7,996 bases of DNA from Thiomargarita sp. GTDB taxonomy: Bacteria > Pseudomonadota > Gammaproteobacteria > Beggiatoales > Beggiatoaceae. The notes below the pieces were generated by a model that was not told where the DNA came from, ran no database searches, and saw only the letters and a list, made by a program, of their open reading frames with translations. A program made the position numbers and the translations under genes. The stretch lies in contig DAOVZS010000096.1 of assembly GCA_030635005.1 (NCBI GenBank), positions 1 through 7,996 on the forward strand, in the 5' to 3' direction. Positions 1-5,371 of the stretch are shown in pieces; the first letter of the stretch is position 1, and each line of letters begins with the position of its first letter.

Positions 1-2546
1 TCTAATGCAATCTTACCAGGCCATTCTTTCCATTGTGTTCCGGGATTCAATTTTTTACCATTTAAGGCAATATCCCAAGAAATATAGGGTAACCATTGAA
101 CATGTCCTTTTAAATTCAGTGCCCCTTGTAAAATATCACCTTTTAAACTGTCTAGTGTAAATTCACTGGGAGTTCCTTGTCCTTTGGCAATCCAGCGACC
201 TTTAGGAATATCTTGACCTGTAATCTGAGTGTTTAAATCCAACTCATAAGCTTTGGGCGTCCCTTTGACATTGAGGGTCCCTTTTTGACTGTTGACTAAA
301 GCGATTTTTCCCACTAAAGGCCATTGTACGCCTTGCCATTTAAGCGTTGTATCAAAGTATTGCTCACTTAAATCACCGTGTAAAGATAATTTGGCATCCG
401 TTTGAGGAATACGCACTTCTAATTTTTTAATCTTAATTTTTTGACCATCCAGTTGGGCAACTAACTGGCTTTTGATATTTAAGTGCTTTGGCCAATCTTT
501 CCATAATTCTTGTAGGCTAATTTTCGAACTGTTAAGTGTGAGTGTTCCCTTTAATTTTGGCTGCCAACTCACGTTTCCTGTCGCATTAATAACGCCTTTT
601 AGAATGTGGGTTTTAAGCGATGTTAAAGTAAATTGTTTTAAATCGCCCTGTCCTTTCAAAGCTATGGTACTTTTGGGAATATCGGTACCTGCTATTTTTG
701 TTTTTAAAGACATGTGATAATTTTGGGGCGTACCTGATAGCTTAAGTTGACCATTTTTGCTTTTGACCAGTGCTTTTTTACCCATTAATGGCCATTGTAC
801 GCCTTTCCAAGACAAGGTTGTTTTAAAACGTGTCTTTTCTCCTGCTAATGTCCCGTCTGCTTGAAGTGATACAGACGTTTTTGTAGGGGGTAAGCTGATT
901 TTTAACTGTTTGATATGAATATCATTGCCATCCAGTGTCGCCTGTAATTGACTGTTGATTTTTAAATGTTGGGGCCAATCTTTCCATAATTCTTGAAGAT
1001 TGATCTGACTACTCTTTAGATTGATGACGCCGACCAGTTTGGGATGCCAACTCATTTTTCCTGTGGCATTAACCACGCCTTTTAGAAGTTTGGTTTTAAG
1101 CGATTTTAAAGTAAATTGTTGCAAATCGCCATTTCCTTTCAAGACTATGGTGCTTTTGGGAATATCAGCACCTGCGATGCGGGTGTTTAAAGAAATCTGA
1201 TAATTTTGTGCTGTGCCCGATAAATCCAATGTCCCTTTTTTACTGTGTACTAAAGGCTTTTTGTCCACTAATGGCCATTGTACGCCTTTCCAAGTGACTG
1301 TTGTTTTAAAACGCGTCTGTTCTCCTGCTAAAGTCGCTTGTGCTTGAAGAGATAAGGCTGTTTTTGTACGAGGTAAGTTGATTTTAAACTGCTTAATCCG
1401 AACATCATTACCATCCAGTGTGGCTTGTAATTGCGTATTCAGTTTTAACTGTTTAGGCCAATCTTGCCATAATTCTTGTAAAACAAGATTAGACGTTGAT
1501 AAATCTAATTGGGCGACTACTGTAGGTGTCCAACTCACGTGTCCTGTGGCGTTAATGTGTCCTTTTAAGATTTTGGCATTAAGTTTTGTAAGGGTCATTT
1601 CTTGTTGATTACCCTGGGCAGCAATATTCCAATCTCCTGTCGGGACATCTGTGCCACTGATTTTTGTGTGCACGCCTATTTGGTAATTATCTAAAGTGCC
1701 TAAAAAAGTTACTTGACCATTTTGACTGTTAATAAGATGATTTTTAGCATGTAAAGGCCAATGCAGTGTTTTCCATGAGACGTCTGCTTCTATTTTCAAT
1801 GTCCCAAGCACATCAAATACAGCGGTGTTTAATGTGACTGCTAAGGGAGCGTCAAGCGTATGATTTAATACAAGTTTTTGTGTATCACCGTGTAATTTTC
1901 CGTGACCTGCTGCGATAAAATCAGGTAAGGGGACAGACCAATCAAGGTCAAGATTGATGTTATGAGGTGTTATCAATCCAATATCCCCTGCTAATTTAGC
2001 ATTAAATAAGGGAGATTTTATTTGCAAGTGCTGTATAGACAACAATGATGATGTGGAAGTTTGTAACGCAATGCTGTCAATAATAAAAGGTTCAGCGCCC
2101 GCCGTGTTTATCGTAATATTATTAATACGGACATCATCAATGCTGATCTGTATCGGCAGCTGTATGTCTGGAATACTTAATGGCGTTTCTTCTTTAGGGG
2201 GAGGTACTTCTTCACTTTCTGGTAAATCGAGTGTAATTCCATCAATATGCAGTTGTGTCACATGTAGTTTCTTGTCCCATAACGCATCACTATCCCAATG
2301 GAAAGTAAAAGTATTGACTTGAACGTGTGTTTTTTCATACTGATAAGAAAATCCAGTCAAACTGATTTCATCCAATAAGGTGCCTTGTAGCGTTTCAATT
2401 TTCAATGTACCCGGTGAAAATTGTTGTGCTCTGGCGACTATAAAATGTAATCCAGATTCTGTGCTTATCAGCCAAGCCAGCCCTGCGGTAATGGTGAGTA
2501 ATAGCAATAATATGGATAATAATGAATATTTTAACCAACGCTTCAT
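1..2546 (-). CDS. tamB: TamB/AsmA-like inner-membrane-anchored lipid-transport protein, N-terminal 848 codons (3' end outside window)
   Basis: The frame is open from the ATG at 2546 to the left edge with no stop, so the C-terminal DUF490-type domain is not visible. Translation begins MKRWLKYSLLSILLLL: a basic start, a single membrane segment at about residues 6-28, then STESGLHF and SPGTLKIETLQGTLLDEISL, the usual start of TamB. A Pro/Glu-rich stretch (about 109-122) precedes long beta-rich repeats with recurring TWKGVQWPL, LSGT.QNY, IAG.DIPKSTI and LQELWKDWP motifs. From memory these resemble a single copy of the same pattern in E. coli TamB. Family knowledge: TamB spans the periplasm as a hydrophobic groove that moves phospholipids to the outer membrane, usually with the Omp85 protein TamA. 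No tamA lies upstream here, since the neighbour is divergent, so a TamB paralogue remains possible. The Shine-Dalgarno sequence is weak (AAGAG about 10 nt before ATG). Confidence 0.85.
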   Translation of the reverse strand, partial: MKRWLKYSLLSILLLLLTITAGLAWLISTESGLHFIVARAQQFSPGTLKIETLQGTLLDEISLTGFSYQYEKTHVQVNTFTFHWDSDALWDKKLHVTQLHIDGITLDLPESEEVPPPKEETPLSIPDIQLPIQISIDDVRINNITINTAGAEPFIIDSIALQTSTSSLLSIQHLQIKSPLFNAKLAGDIGLITPHNINLDLDWSVPLPDFIAAGHGKLHGDTQKLVLNHTLDAPLAVTLNTAVFDVLGTLKIEADVSWKTLHWPLHAKNHLINSQNGQVTFLGTLDNYQIGVHTKISGTDVPTGDWNIAAQGNQQEMTLTKLNAKILKGHINATGHVSWTPTVVAQLDLSTSNLVLQELWQDWPKQLKLNTQLQATLDGNDVRIKQFKINLPRTKTALSLQAQATLAGEQTRFKTTVTWKGVQWPLVDKKPLVHSKKGTLDLSGTAQNYQISLNTRIAGADIPKSTIVLKGNGDLQQFTLKSLKTKLLKGVVNATGKMSWHPKLVGVINLKSSQINLQELWKDWPQHLKINSQLQATLDGNDIHIKQLKISLPPTKTSVSLQADGTLAGEKTRFKTTLSWKGVQWPLMGKKALVKSKNGQLKLSGTPQNYHMSLKTKIAGTDIPKSTIALKGQGDLKQFTLTSLKTHILKGVINATGNVSWQPKLKGTLTLNSSKISLQELWKDWPKHLNIKSQLVAQLDGQKIKIKKLEVRIPQTDAKLSLHGDLSEQYFDTTLKWQGVQWPLVGKIALVNSQKGTLNVKGTPKAYELDLNTQITGQDIPKGRWIAKGQGTPSEFTLDSLKGDILQGALNLKGHVQWLPYISWDIALNGKKLNPGTQWKEWPGKIAL
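45..1481 (-). repeat. In-frame tandem repeats of about 483 bp inside the TamB-like gene
   Basis: Three consecutive units can be laid out from the recurring LQELW(K/Q)DWP motif: 999-1481 and 516-998 (483 bp, 161 codons each) and 45-515 (471 bp, 4 codons shorter). A fourth begins at 44 and leaves the window. Landmarks confirm the period: the CCAATCTT motif lies at 1458, 975 and 492, and GGCCA at 1756, 1273, 790 and 319. By hand alignment the first two units are about 70 % identical in protein, with long stretches near-identical in DNA. A degenerate copy at about 1482-1964 keeps the same spacing (GGCCA at 1756). Unit 3 lacks 12 bp between its LQELW and GVQWPL motifs. The units encode residues 356-516, 517-677 and 678-834. 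Confidence 0.9.
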
Positions 2547-2561
2547 AAAATAACTGCTCTT

Positions 2562-2590
2562 TTCTGTAATAGGAGGGTGTGTGGTATCAT
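2562..2590 (+). promoter_or_regulatory. Possible weak sigma-70 promoter for the DUF4846 gene
   Basis: TTCTGT (2562-2567) and TATCAT (2585-2590) are separated by exactly 17 bp in the short divergent gap between the tamB-like gene and the DUF4846 gene. The -10 box is good but the -35 box matches the consensus poorly. An AGGAGG at 2571-2576 lies in the spacer and is not positioned to serve any convincing start codon. Confidence 0.25.
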
Positions 2591-2624
2591 AACATACACT
2601 GATTCAGACAAGAATGTACCTCAT

Positions 2625-2628
2625 GGAG
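2625..2628 (+). promoter_or_regulatory. Ribosome binding site that fixes the start of the DUF4846 gene
   Basis: GGAG lies 5 nt before the ATG at 2634. The longer reading from the GTG at 2577 has AGGAGG touching the start codon with no spacer and would put 19 polar residues in front of a good signal peptide, so 2634 is preferred. Confidence 0.7.
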
Positions 2629-2633
2629 TATGT

Positions 2634-3482
2634 ATGACAAGAAATAACACCGATAAAATAATATTCACTTTGTTACTGGTAATGCAATTGTTTACCATAA
2701 AAGCAATCGCTTATGAGTATTCATGGTTAAACCAACATAATGATGTTGACACAATGAACCAGAGAATACCTGCACCGACAGGGTTCGATAGAATTACAGT
2801 CTCTCAAGACAGTTTTGCAGATTGGTTGCGTCATTTACCTTTAAAACAAGGTAAACCACCCGTTTATCTTTACGATGGACGTAAAAAGTACAATCAATCA
2901 GCTCATTATGCCATTATTGATATTGATATCGGAACACAGGATTTACAACAATGTGCTGATGCCGTGATACGTCTGAAGGCAGAATATCTTTATTCACAGC
3001 ATCGTTATAAGGCGATCCATTTCAATTTTACCAGCGGTGATAACGCCTCATATCAACAATGGATACAAGGCTATCGTCCTTTAGTCAGGGGTAACAGCGT
3101 AAGATGGCGTAAAACACACCGATATAACACATCTTACCCCACTTTTAAGAAATATTTGAATACTGTTTTTATGTATGCAGGTACTTATTCCCTCAATCGA
3201 GAACTCCAATCTGTAACAAATATCAATGATATGCAGATTGGCGATGTTTTTATTAAAGGCGGATTTCCAGGACATGCTATCATTGTCATTGATATGGCTC
3301 TGAATCAAACCACTGGTAAAAAAATATTTTTATTAGCACAAAGCTATATGCCCGCACAGAATATCCATATTTTGAAGAATCCATCCAATCAAAATTTATC
3401 GCCTTGGTATGAACTGGATTTTGGAACAACACTTGATACACCAGAATGGATGTTTAAGGTTCAGCAATTGAAAAGATTTTAA
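2634..3482 (+). CDS. Secreted DUF4846-type protein of unknown function
   Basis: The 282-residue protein has a signal peptide: basic N-region, hydrophobic core at about 9-22, then TIKAIA|YEY, a signal-peptidase I type site near residue 26. It is therefore probably periplasmic or exported; no lipobox is seen. Recognised as DUF4846 from its motif order: LYDGRKKYNQSAHYAIIDID (79-98), DLQQCADAVIRLKAEYLY (103-120), FNFTSGD (130-136), YAGTYSL (181-187), GDVFIKGGFPGHAIIVIDMA (203-222), LLAQSYMPAQNIHILKN (233-249), SPWY (256-259) and TPEW (269-272). The length suits a complete member and the molecular role is unknown. The only cysteine is C107, and GFPGHA supplies a candidate conserved His, H214; a cysteine-peptidase-like fold would be speculation. 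The gene is divergent from the tamB-like gene (87-bp gap) and its stop lies 12 bp from the convergent Mth938-like stop. Confidence 0.85.
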   Translation: MTRNNTDKIIFTLLLVMQLFTIKAIAYEYSWLNQHNDVDTMNQRIPAPTGFDRITVSQDSFADWLRHLPLKQGKPPVYLYDGRKKYNQSAHYAIIDIDIGTQDLQQCADAVIRLKAEYLYSQHRYKAIHFNFTSGDNASYQQWIQGYRPLVRGNSVRWRKTHRYNTSYPTFKKYLNTVFMYAGTYSLNRELQSVTNINDMQIGDVFIKGGFPGHAIIVIDMALNQTTGKKIFLLAQSYMPAQNIHILKNPSNQNLSPWYELDFGTTLDTPEWMFKVQQLKRF

Positions 3483-3496
3483 AATATATCTTTTTT
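3471..3496. terminator. Possible A+T-rich bidirectional terminator between convergent genes
   Basis: AAAAGAT (3471-3477) can pair with ATCTTTT (3488-3494) around a 10-nt loop. The right arm runs into six Ts on the plus strand and the left arm has As that read as Ts on the minus strand. It straddles the end of the DUF4846 gene and reaches the stop of the convergent gene. The stem is nearly free of G:C pairs, so it would be a weak terminator. An overlapping perfect 15-nt palindrome (TTAATCA-A-TGATTAA, 3495-3509) could form an alternative hairpin. Confidence 0.35.
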
Positions 3497-3863
3497 AATC
3501 AATGATTAAAGCAGCAGCTACGCCCCGTCCTTCTGCCATGAGAATGGTATACGTTCGACACGCAGCTGCTGTATCCATAACTTCCACCCCAATACCCTTA
3601 TTAATCAAAGGTGCTAATAATTCTGGTGCTGGGAAACGAATGTTTTGTCCCGTTCCCAATAACACGACGCCTGGATTTAAGGCGAGTAGTGTTTGAAAAT
3701 GGGCTACTTCTAAATGGTCAAAATCATCAACTGCCCAAGATGTTAAAGACTCTGGCATAATAATCATACTTTGTGTATAGACTTTGTCATTAATCGTCAC
3801 GCTATGTGATTCTATGCGTTGTATATGATAAGTGGCTTCGCTAGTATCAAGATTTATATTCAA
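3495..3863 (-). CDS. Mth938/DUF498-like protein (NDUFAF3 family)
   Basis: This 122-residue soluble protein has no signal peptide or membrane segment. The small alpha/beta Mth938-like domain is recognised from SMIIMPESLTSW (32-43), the LNPGVVLLGTG turn (62-72), and GIGVEVMDTAAACRTYTIL (90-108) followed by EGRGVAAAL (111-119). It is full length for the bacterial family. The family includes mitochondrial NDUFAF3, a complex I assembly factor, and the Xanthomonas protein Xcc1710; the bacterial role is not established. The start is taken as TTG because GGGAG lies 6 nt upstream; the nearby ATG at 3876-3874 is out of frame, and the next in-frame ATG (residue 33) would cut the domain. It diverges from rpsF and converges on the DUF4846 gene. 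Confidence 0.85.
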   Translation of the reverse strand: MNINLDTSEATYHIQRIESHSVTINDKVYTQSMIIMPESLTSWAVDDFDHLEVAHFQTLLALNPGVVLLGTGQNIRFPAPELLAPLINKGIGVEVMDTAAACRTYTILMAEGRGVAAALIID

Positions 3864-3869
3864 AAAAAA

Positions 3870-3874
3870 CTCCC
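3870..3874 (-). promoter_or_regulatory. Ribosome binding site supporting a TTG start
   Basis: On the minus strand GGGAG is followed by six Ts and then TTG (3863-3861). This is the only well-spaced Shine-Dalgarno sequence near the 5' end of the Mth938-like gene and decides the unusual start codon. Confidence 0.7.
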
Positions 3875-3888
3875 ATGATATATATCAA
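3875..3888. promoter_or_regulatory. FNR/CRP-like palindromic box (speculative)
   Basis: Read on the minus strand the site is TTGAT-ATAT-ATCAT, matching 9 of 10 defined bases of the FNR/ANR consensus TTGAT-N4-ATCAA. Its core TGATATATATCA is a perfect 12-bp palindrome. It lies directly upstream of the Mth938-like Shine-Dalgarno sequence and about 83 bp before the predicted rpsF transcript start. In such A+T-rich DNA a chance match is quite possible. Confidence 0.25.
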
Positions 3889-3929
3889 ATTGCTATTTAA
3901 ATAAAAAAATTATCATGCAAACTTAAAAC

Positions 3930-3958
3930 TTGCTATTTATCCTAAATCCCATTATAAT
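3930..3958 (+). promoter_or_regulatory. Sigma-70 promoter of the rpsF-rpsR-rplI operon
   Basis: TTGCTA (3930-3935) and a perfect TATAAT (3953-3958) are separated by 17 bp. Transcription would begin near 3965, leaving an untranslated leader of about 85 nt before the rpsF ATG, enough to hold the structured regulatory element that follows. It is the best promoter-like sequence in the window. Confidence 0.75.
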
Positions 3959-3998
3959 GACATTTGATTTTGAATGTTGTGTGTCATAACATCAACAT

Positions 3999-4045
3999 CT
4001 CCTTGCTTTATGATATCACATAAGGCTGTTGCAATCCGTAAGGAG
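3999..4045 (+). promoter_or_regulatory. S6:S18-binding autoregulatory leader of rpsF
   Basis: The lower stem is CTCCTT (3999-4004) with AAGGAG (4040-4045), the latter being the rpsF Shine-Dalgarno sequence. The upper stem is GCTTTATG (4005-4012) with CATAAGGC (4019-4026), 8 pairs including one G:U, closed by a 6-nt loop. Between the two 3' strands lies a one-sided 13-nt bulge (4027-4039) containing CCG at 4036-4038. Known biology: the S6:S18 complex binds its own mRNA leader in many bacteria at a two-stem structure with a bulged CCG that mimics its 16S rRNA site. Inference: binding here would lock the Shine-Dalgarno sequence into the lower stem and repress rpsF and the translationally coupled rpsR. 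Confidence 0.75.
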
Positions 4046-4049
4046 TTCT

Positions 4050-4586
4050 ATGAAACATTATGAAATAGTTTTTATTGTTCACCCAGATCAGAGTGAGCAA
4101 GTGCCTGCTATGATTGAGCGTTATCGCACAATTATAGAAGGTAAAGAGGGAAAAATACATCGTCTTGAAGATTGGGGACGTCGTCAATTAGCTTATCCTA
4201 TTAATAAAATACATAAAGCACATTATGTTCTTATTAATATTGAATGCAATATAGACGTGATTGATGAATTGGCTGAAGTGTTTCGTTTTAACGATGCTGT
4301 CATTCGTCATCTTATTTTGGGACAGAAAAAAGCCATCACTGAGCTTTCACCACAATTGAAAGTGAAAGATGAAAAAGAGTCCTCACAAGATAAGCAAGAT
4401 GAGAACAGAGACCATGTGACAGAGCGGTTTGTTCCTGAACAACACATCGAAGCAGAACCCGCTAAAGAAGAACAAGTAGAAGAAAAACAAGAAGAGATAC
4501 AAGAAGAAAAGCAAGAAGAAAAGCAAGAAGAGAAGCAAGAAGAAAAACAAGAAGAAAAACCTGAGAAACCAGAGGAACAATCATGA
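4050..4586 (+). CDS. rpsF: 30S ribosomal protein S6 with long acidic repeat tail
   Basis: S6 sits on the small-subunit platform as a dimer with S18. The core is residues 1 to about 98: MKHYEIVFIVHPDQSEQVPA, then EDWGRRQLAYPINKIHKAHY (40-59), the strongly conserved S6 segment, and FRFNDAVIRHLIL (78-90). The start at 4050 follows TAAGGAG by 4 nt; an upstream in-frame TTG at 4029 falls in the leader bulge and was rejected. The total is 178 residues against roughly 95-135 usual. The extra 80 residues are charged and rich in Glu, Lys and Gln, ending in seven EEKQ-like units (144-171), and are probably disordered. In E. coli the S6 C-terminus is glutamylated by RimK; a naturally Glu-rich tail may relate to that, but this is inference. 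The stop overlaps the rpsR start as ATGA. Confidence 0.97.
   Translation: MKHYEIVFIVHPDQSEQVPAMIERYRTIIEGKEGKIHRLEDWGRRQLAYPINKIHKAHYVLINIECNIDVIDELAEVFRFNDAVIRHLILGQKKAITELSPQLKVKDEKESSQDKQDENRDHVTERFVPEQHIEAEPAKEEQVEEKQEEIQEEKQEEKQEEKQEEKQEEKPEKPEEQS
4479..4562 (+). repeat. Seven 12-bp tandem repeats encoding EEKQ in the rpsF tail
   Basis: Units of GAAGAAAAGCAA and close variants start at 4479, 4491, 4503, 4515, 4527, 4539 and 4551 and encode EEKQ, EEIQ, EEKQ four times, and EEKP. The unit is a multiple of three, so slippage would change tail length without shifting the frame. The strand is almost purely purine. Confidence 0.95.
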
Positions 4587-4840
4587 GAAAGATGCAACCT
4601 AGACATTCTATGTCACGTTATTTTCGGCGTAAAAAATATTGTCGGTTTACTGCAGAAGGGATTACAGAAATCGATTATAAAGATATTACGCTGCTTAAAG
4701 GTTATGTCAGCGAAACAGGAAAAATTGTACCCAGCCGTATTACAGGGACAAAATCTAAGTATCAACGGCAGTTGACTACTGCAATTAAACGCGCACGTTT
4801 TTTGGCTTTATTGCCTTACTCCGATGCTCACGAGAATTAG
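4583..4840 (+). CDS. rpsR: 30S ribosomal protein S18
   Basis: This 85-residue protein partners S6 on the 30S platform. Recognised by SRYFRRKKYCRFTAEG, EIDYKDITLLKGYVSETGKI and VPSRITGTKSKYQRQL, followed by AIKRARFLALLPY. The start at 4583 overlaps the rpsF stop (ATGA) and has AGAGGA 6 nt upstream inside rpsF, suggesting translational coupling and hence shared control by the leader. The alternative ATG at 4610 (MSRYFRR) matches the E. coli N-terminus and length better but has no visible Shine-Dalgarno sequence; if 4583 is right the protein carries about nine extra N-terminal residues. No priB lies between rpsF and rpsR, unlike E. coli. Confidence 0.96.
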   Translation: MRKMQPRHSMSRYFRRKKYCRFTAEGITEIDYKDITLLKGYVSETGKIVPSRITGTKSKYQRQLTTAIKRARFLALLPYSDAHEN

Positions 4841-4856
4841 ACAGAGGTTATTATAA

Positions 4857-5309
4857 ATGGAAGTCGTTCTTCTCGAGAAAATAAAACATTTGGGTCACAT
4901 TGGTGATCAGGTTGTAGTCAAAAATGGTTATGCTCGTAATTATTTGATTCCGAAAGGAAAAGCATCACCAGCCACTAGGGCTAATTTGATTGATTTTGAA
5001 AAACGTCGTTCAGAGTTTGAACAAGCACAAGTTGATGTCTTGTCTCTTGCTAAAAAACGTGCCGAGGAACTACAAGAAATTATTGTAGAAATCGCAGGTA
5101 AAGTAGGTTTTGAAGGTAAATTATTTGGTTCTGTGACAGCATCTGATATTGCACATGCAATTACAGATGGTGGTATTAAAATGTCTAAAAAAGAAATCCG
5201 TTTACCTGATGGACCTATACGACAAACGGGTGAATACGAAATCGCTGTTCATTTACATGCAGAAGTGGATGGTTTTGTGACTGTTCAAGTTGTTGCCGAA
5301 GAATCATAG
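4857..5309 (+). CDS. rplI: 50S ribosomal protein L9
   Basis: This 150-residue protein of normal length binds 23S rRNA near the base of the L1 stalk. The N-terminal rRNA-binding domain is shown by MEVVLLEKIKHLGHIGDQVV and the signature VKNGYARNYLIPKGKA (21-36). A long charged linker helix follows (about 42-75), then the C-terminal domain with GKLFGSVTASDIAHAI and the ending TVQVVAEES. AGAGG at 4843-4847 lies 9 nt before the ATG. It follows rpsR by 16 bp, so it is co-transcribed. Confidence 0.97.
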   Translation: MEVVLLEKIKHLGHIGDQVVVKNGYARNYLIPKGKASPATRANLIDFEKRRSEFEQAQVDVLSLAKKRAEELQEIIVEIAGKVGFEGKLFGSVTASDIAHAITDGGIKMSKKEIRLPDGPIRQTGEYEIAVHLHAEVDGFVTVQVVAEES

Positions 5310-5320
5310 AGTCCTCTTCT

Positions 5321-5346
5321 TTCTCTCTCAATTGAGAGAGAATTTT
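5321..5346 (+). terminator. Perfect palindrome between rplI and dnaB, possible weak terminator or attenuator
   Basis: Positions 5321-5342 form a perfect 22-bp palindrome (arms TTCTCTCTCAA and TTGAGAGAGAA). As RNA it gives a 9-bp stem with an AATT loop, followed by TTTT at 5343-5346. Only four of nine pairs are G:C and the U-run is short, so partial read-through into dnaB is likely. It could lower dnaB expression relative to the ribosomal genes. Confidence 0.5.
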
Positions 5347-5371
5347 CTATTCTGTCCACAGAGCTGCTTTT

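Noticed and set aside
472..2322. Plus-strand open frames at 472-717, 1378-1608 and 2053-2322
   Set aside because: They lie antisense inside the tamB-like coding frame, have no family resemblance, and two recur only because of the 483-bp repeats.
2579..2602. Possible 7-codon leader peptide (GTG to TGA) after AGGAGG
   Set aside because: The spacing from AGGAGG is only 2 nt, the start is GTG, and nothing suggests attenuation; most likely chance.
2599..2612. CTGATTCAGACAAG, close to CTGATTCAGGCAAG at 7960-7973 in the right-edge element
   Set aside because: The match is only 14 bases with one difference and no further similarity; too short to call a second copy.
2577..2633. Longer 301-residue reading of the DUF4846 gene from a GTG
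   Set aside because: AGGAGG abuts the GTG with no spacing, and the added 19 residues would precede a clear signal peptide; the ATG at 2634 has a well-spaced GGAG.
4479..4562. Short regular repeats considered as a CRISPR-like array
   Set aside because: Units are 12 bp with no spacers and are coding in frame within rpsF.
4307..4606. Minus-strand frames rich in SSCF or in Phe/Leu
   Set aside because: They are the reverse reading of the EEKQ repeat and its flank in rpsF; low-complexity shadows.
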